Source: Clostridiales bacterium
GTDB taxonomy: Bacteria > Bacillota > Clostridia > Tissierellales > Dethiosulfatibacteraceae
Length of the DNA: 10,011 bases
Assembly (NCBI GenBank): GCA_003539375.1
Contig: DPPH01000032.1
Coordinates: 1-10,011, forward strand
Direction of reading: 5' to 3'
In this document: one piece after another, positions 6,949 through 10,011 of the stretch
How the letters are laid out: every line of letters begins with the position of its first letter
Position numbering within the stretch: position 1 is the stretch's first letter
Made by a program: the position numbers and the translations under genes
The notes under the pieces: model-generated
What the model was told of the DNA's origin: nothing
Seen by the model: only the letters and a program-made list of their open reading frames with translations
The model's database searches: none

Positions 6949-6957
6949 ATTATACCA
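6949..6957 (-). promoter_or_regulatory. Extended -10 promoter element of the DUF6512 gene
   Basis: TGGTATAAT on the minus strand gives an exact TATAAT (6949-6954) with a TGn extension and a predicted start near 6942. The sequence at the -35 position (AGAATA) is weak. The element lies in the 71-base gap after the TudS-DUF1722 gene. Confidence 0.6.
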
Positions 6958-6984
6958 CTATTTTCGATATTTATTCTTATTTCC

Positions 6985-7953
6985 TTAAAGTCCCTTTCCC
7001 GAATCTGTTACAGCAATTAACTCTTTTGGAAAAGGATTAAAAATGCTCTGATTTTCCAGATAGTCCACCTCATACCTTATAGCCCACATCTCTAATAGAG
7101 AAGTCAAATTTGAAAAAGGTACACGGCTATCCATATACTGCTGGAGCATATCAAGAAAATAAGCTTTTTCTTTAGGTGATAGGTCCTTTGAAAAATATCC
7201 TAGGATATGCAGTACAACATTCATCTTTCTTTTTTTATTTGGTGGTGTTTTCAAAAGTTCGTAAAGCTCTTCTTCGTAGGCCTTATATACTTCCTCTGCT
7301 TTTTTCTTCTCGTGGTTGGCAACTATCTTGCCTAAAGTTTTCAACCTTCCCTGGTTGTAGGCCATAAACAGATACTTGTTATCGCTGTGAAACTTTACCA
7401 ACTCCGACATTTTACCAGCTTCTTTAGTACTTCTAAATCTTGCTGAAGTGAAAATCCTAGTATAAAAATGCTCTCTAATACTGAAATTTGTAAGTCTGCC
7501 TTCATCTTCCACCGGGAGATAACTAAACCTTTCATCAATAACCCTCCCAAAAAATCCGGAAGTTTTTTTAGGTATTGTTGGAGCCTTTCCAAAGCTTTTA
7601 TACATTTTTACATCTTTAACTCCACAGGAAGGAGATCTTCCCTTTAAGACAAAACCATCTAGATTTTTATCCTCCAACTCATCAGCCTTAGCTTCAGCAT
7701 AATTTATCATATCATCAGTTTTGTCCTCCCCAGAATGTGAAGAGACTAATCTTTCTTCATCATCTTCAACTATTACTCTTAAAGCTTCTCTAGGAGAAGG
7801 AAGTCCTATTTCCATTTCTGGACAGGAAAAAAAATAATTAACATAAGGTTCTAATCCTTTAGCAAAATTACTTGTTATCATACTACCATCGTATCTGCAG
7901 TGGCCGTGTTCTATACATTTACTTATGAAAATATTGGGTTTTTTAAATTCCAT
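6985..7953 (-). CDS. TudS (DUF523)-DUF1722 fusion, RudS-like tRNA 4-thiouridine desulfidase
   Basis: This is a 322-residue two-domain soluble protein. Residues 1-150 are the DUF523/TudS domain. In characterised TudS proteins three cysteines hold a [4Fe-4S] cluster that removes sulfur from thiouracil; the matching residues here are Cys13 (SKCIEHGHC), Cys44 (FSCPEMEIGLPSPRE) and Cys110 (KGRSPSCGV). The PVEDEGRLTNFSIREHFYTRIF linker (147-168) is typical of the fusion. DUF1722 (the YbgA domain) occupies about 183-310, with KFHSDNKYLFMAYNQ, NVVLHILGYF and FNPFPKEL. Fusions of this type were described as RudS, which converts 4-thiouridine in tRNA to uridine; applying that role here is by family. 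The ATG at 7953 has AGAGGT 5 nt upstream. No photolyase or thiouridine-synthesis gene adjoins it. It may be co-transcribed with the DUF6512 gene downstream. Confidence 0.9.
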   Translation of the reverse strand: MEFKKPNIFISKCIEHGHCRYDGSMITSNFAKGLEPYVNYFFSCPEMEIGLPSPREALRVIVEDDEERLVSSHSGEDKTDDMINYAEAKADELEDKNLDGFVLKGRSPSCGVKDVKMYKSFGKAPTIPKKTSGFFGRVIDERFSYLPVEDEGRLTNFSIREHFYTRIFTSARFRSTKEAGKMSELVKFHSDNKYLFMAYNQGRLKTLGKIVANHEKKKAEEVYKAYEEELYELLKTPPNKKRKMNVVLHILGYFSKDLSPKEKAYFLDMLQQYMDSRVPFSNLTSLLEMWAIRYEVDYLENQSIFNPFPKELIAVTDSGKGL

Positions 7954-7997
7954 GACTTACCTCTTTCTATTATTCTTCTATAATTGACTATATTCTT

Positions 7998-8026
7998 ATT
8001 ATACCTTTTTAACCTATTTTTATACA
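7998..8026 (-). promoter_or_regulatory. Predicted promoter of the TudS-DUF1722 gene
   Basis: An exact TATAAT (7998-8003) lies 17 bases after TGTATA (8021-8026), a weak -35 match. The predicted start is near 7991, giving a leader of about 38 nt. Confidence 0.6.
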
Positions 8027-8028
8027 CT

Positions 8029-8067
8029 AAAACCCCTTCATAGGTGGTAATTTTACACCAGAAGGGG
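8029..8067 (-). terminator. Terminator of the MASE3-SpoIIE phosphatase gene
   Basis: A GC-rich 7-bp stem, GAAGGGG (8033-8039) against CCCCTTC (8061-8067), encloses a 21-base loop with a possible inner GGTG/CACC stem. Only four T follow on the minus strand, so it may be less efficient than the other terminators here. Confidence 0.7.
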
Positions 8068-8095
8068 CTTCGTCTTATAACTCTTTTATTTTACT

Positions 8096-9793
8096 TTATC
8101 CTACAGACAGGATTAAGTAGTTTACATCGTCTTTCAATTCTTCATTTCTTACATACTTATTTAACTTTTTGATAATCTCATCAGATATTTCTTTAGAGCT
8201 TTTATCTCCCTTTTTCTTAAATATTTTTATAAGGTTTTCTTCACCGTGATTTTGGTCGTGTCTGTTCATTGCTTCGATAACTCCATCGGTATATATGAAA
8301 AGTTTGTTTCCTTCATTTAATTTTATTTCATAGTTAGTGTATATAGGTTTGTGGTCCTTATCAAACTTACATATTGGAAATCCTTGATGATTTATTTTTC
8401 TTACCTTTCCATTTCCCTCATAAAGCAGTGGATAGGTATTTAATCCAGCTGAAGAAAGTTTTATTTTGTTGCTTTTTTTGTTATAAATACCGTATATCAT
8501 TACAGAATACATCTCTGTAGGAAAATCTGTTTCGTTGAACTTATTGTAAAGATTTTCTATAACCTTATTTGGTTCGTAAACTTCAAGTATTTCATTCTGG
8601 TATTTTCTGTGAGTTACTATACTCTGTTTCATAAACATAGTCATCATAGCCGCCGGTATCCCATGGCCGGCAACGTCTCCTATATAAAAGGCAACATGTT
8701 CGTCGTCTATTTCTTCAAGACCGTAGTAGTCTCCTCCCACCTTTTCAAAAGGAATGTACTCGCTGTAAAATTCCAGATTTTCAAAACTTCCTTCTTTTAC
8801 AGGCATTACAGCATTTTGAATAGTTTTCGCGTATTCTATATCTTTAAGAAGTTGTCGATTAGCCTTCTCTACTTCTTGAGTTCTTTTTTCCACCAGGTCT
8901 TCCAGGTTATTAGCATAGTTATTTATTGTCTTTTCAGCGGCATCCAGCTCTTCATAAGGGTGTTTTATATTATATATAAACATAACCTTAAAAATCATAT
9001 AAGAAGCAATTAACTTATATATATGTCCCAAAAGATTGTAAGTGTCGTATACACTAGCATAGTTTGTAAAGGAAAGCTCAGAAAATATGCTGATTATCAA
9101 TGCCCCCAGAAATAAGGCTAAAGTATTTCTACTGTCTTTTTTATACTCTAAAAACAGTTTAATAAAGGCTAAAGACATTATTAAAATTATTCCAATTTCC
9201 ATAAGCTGCTTGGTACCGGTTAAACCCTGTCCTTCTATAAATAAGGCTGGGAAAGTCTCGGGATAATAGCTTATATAAATTAAAAATACCAATGAAAATA
9301 AGAAAGGAACAAGCACATACAATAATCTGTTTTTTAGTTTACCTTTTACCTCTATAGGTACAAAGGTTCCGGCTAAAATCCCAACTGCAAATCCCATCCT
9401 ACCTATTATCCAAAAGGCAGTAGCAGCCTGTCCCGAGCTGCCAACTAAGAGTCCGGGCATTCCACTATAAGAAAATGTATGCCAAAAATCGATTAAAGCA
9501 ACAAAAAATAACGCCGTAGCTGTAATTATCATCCTGACGCTGTTTTCCCTTTCTCCTGTATAGTAGATAACTAAAAAACTTGCAATATACATCACTATAC
9601 TTACATATTCGACTATCGTATGAAAAACCAGATAATGGTCCATGACAAATATTTGATAAGTATTATCTTCAAAAAACCTCACAAAATAAAACAAACCTGC
9701 TGATAAAATAAAAATCAGCAAGACAAACTTAAGGTTGTAATGTTTTTCGCCTATTTTTTCGGAATAGCTTATTTTTGAAATGTTTTCACTCAT
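8096..9793 (-). CDS. Membrane MASE3 sensor-SpoIIE/PP2C protein serine/threonine phosphatase
   Basis: The protein is 565 residues. After a short N-terminal tail, about eight predicted membrane helices (20-278) form a MASE3-type sensor domain, with FHTIVEYVSIVMY (57-69) and DFWHTFSYSGMPG (102-114) as recognisable blocks. A charged coiled coil follows (about 280-325). The SpoIIE-type PP2C domain occupies about 335-565 with KVGGDYYG (Asp355), YIGDVAGHGIPAAM (Asp373), YTDGVIEAMN (Asp503) and DDVNYL (Asp555-556), so the metal-binding acidic residues look intact and the enzyme should be active. Such proteins usually dephosphorylate an anti-sigma-factor antagonist (STAS protein) in partner-switching pathways, but no STAS or anti-sigma gene lies beside it. 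The signal sensed by MASE3 is unknown. The ATG at 9793 has only a modest GGGGA site upstream. It is monocistronic. Confidence 0.9.
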   Translation of the reverse strand: MSENISKISYSEKIGEKHYNLKFVLLIFILSAGLFYFVRFFEDNTYQIFVMDHYLVFHTIVEYVSIVMYIASFLVIYYTGERENSVRMIITATALFFVALIDFWHTFSYSGMPGLLVGSSGQAATAFWIIGRMGFAVGILAGTFVPIEVKGKLKNRLLYVLVPFLFSLVFLIYISYYPETFPALFIEGQGLTGTKQLMEIGIILIMSLAFIKLFLEYKKDSRNTLALFLGALIISIFSELSFTNYASVYDTYNLLGHIYKLIASYMIFKVMFIYNIKHPYEELDAAEKTINNYANNLEDLVEKRTQEVEKANRQLLKDIEYAKTIQNAVMPVKEGSFENLEFYSEYIPFEKVGGDYYGLEEIDDEHVAFYIGDVAGHGIPAAMMTMFMKQSIVTHRKYQNEILEVYEPNKVIENLYNKFNETDFPTEMYSVMIYGIYNKKSNKIKLSSAGLNTYPLLYEGNGKVRKINHQGFPICKFDKDHKPIYTNYEIKLNEGNKLFIYTDGVIEAMNRHDQNHGEENLIKIFKKKGDKSSKEISDEIIKKLNKYVRNEELKDDVNYLILSVG

Positions 9794-9825
9794 ATTTTTG
9801 TCCCCATATATTTTATGTGTCTTAA

Positions 9826-9834
9826 ATTATATCA
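9826..9834 (-). promoter_or_regulatory. Extended -10 promoter element of the phosphatase gene
   Basis: TGATATAAT on the minus strand gives an exact TATAAT (9826-9831) with a TGn extension and a predicted start near 9819. No good -35 box is visible. The expected -35 position falls within the AT-only palindrome TAAAATATTTTA (9843-9854). Confidence 0.6.
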
Positions 9835-9865
9835 CATACTGTTAAAATATTTTAGCATTTTTTAC

Positions 9866-9895
9866 AAAAAAACCACCCTTTCGGATGGTTTTTTT
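9866..9895 (-). terminator. Rho-independent terminator of the right-edge gene
   Basis: On the minus strand AAACCATCC, a GAAA tetraloop and GGGTGGTTT pair fully if one G-U pair is allowed, followed by a T-tract. On the plus strand the same stem has a C-A mismatch, so the minus orientation is preferred. It lies 19 bases after the stop codon at 9914. Confidence 0.87.
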
Positions 9896-9913
9896 ATAAT
9901 TATTTTAAGATAA

Positions 9914-10011
9914 TTAAGCTTCCTTTATTTTCTTCTTAGTTTCAGGGTGAATATTGTACTTGTTTTGTGATATTTTTGATAAACCGTTCATTAAGAAGTA
10001 AAGCATTACAA
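9914..10011 (-). CDS. C-terminal end of an unidentified protein, possibly a membrane transporter
   Basis: Only the last 31 residues and the stop codon are inside the window; the gene begins beyond the right edge. The readable end is VMLYFLMNGLSKISQ followed by a basic, polar tail ending in KKKIKEA. A hydrophobic stretch followed by a positively charged tail is consistent with the last membrane helix and cytoplasmic end of a transporter, and a short final helix of this kind is seen in sugar-cation symporters. That is a guess from composition. A real coding end is supported by the terminator placed directly downstream. Family unknown. Confidence 0.5.
   Translation of the reverse strand, partial: VMLYFLMNGLSKISQNKYNIHPETKKKIKEA

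Noticed and set aside
7176..7592. Open frames at 7176-7367 (plus) and 7395-7592 (minus, other frame)
   Set aside because: Both are within the TudS-DUF1722 gene, whose domains are continuous in its own frame.
8609..9013. 134-residue plus-strand open frame
   Set aside because: It is antisense to the phosphatase domain and coiled coil, and its aromatic, low-complexity translation is typical of a shadow frame.
9914..10011. LacI-type helix-turn-helix reading of the right-edge peptide
   Set aside because: The HPETKKKIKEA tail resembles the second part of a LacI DNA-binding domain, but that domain is N-terminal and here a stop codon and terminator follow directly.

Overview
The window is AT-rich, and all eight complete genes and both edge fragments lie on the minus strand. 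Leaders are short, with strong AGGAGG-type ribosome binding sites, TATAAT promoters and hairpin-plus-T terminators. Gene content (cobalamin MetH without an activation domain, MtnK/MtnA, a hemerythrin-domain protein, a DUF6512 membrane protein, a MASE3-SpoIIE phosphatase, a TudS-DUF1722 fusion) points to an anaerobic low-GC Bacillota, most likely Clostridia or Tissierellia. The genus cannot be fixed from the sequence.

Layout, in the direction of transcription (high to low coordinates): (1) the 3' end of an unidentified gene at 9914-10011, with a terminator; (2) a monocistronic membrane-sensor protein phosphatase (8096-9793) with its own promoter and terminator; (3) a TudS-DUF1722 tRNA-desulfidase-like gene (6985-7953), followed without a visible terminator by a DUF6512 membrane protein (6383-6913), then a terminator; (4) a metF-metH operon (6272 to 3002) whose genes overlap by 14 nt, with a strong promoter and a terminator; (5) a two-gene unit of a conserved unknown protein (2220-2840) and a hemerythrin-domain protein (1663-2220), overlapping by one base; (6) mtnK (336-1541) and the 5' part of an mtnA-like gene (to 334), separated by one base.

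metF and metH together make methionine: MetF supplies 5-methyl-tetrahydrofolate and MetH transfers the methyl group to homocysteine. MtnK and the MtnA-like isomerase act at the other end of the S-adenosylmethionine cycle, on methylthioribose or 5-deoxyribose left over from SAM use. No S-box or T-box leader precedes either unit, because the predicted leaders are under 35 nt.

The most interesting signal is in front of the hemerythrin unit. A perfect GTAAC-N4-GTTAC inverted repeat is centred at -41.5 from the start site predicted by an extended -10 box, and there is no recognisable -35 box. This is the arrangement of a class II CRP/FNR-family activator site, and it suggests that the unknown protein and the hemerythrin form a redox- or nitric-oxide-responsive pair. 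Other points are an 11-bp direct repeat spaced 30 bp in the metF promoter, and an MtnA-like protein that appears to lack the RGAP motif.
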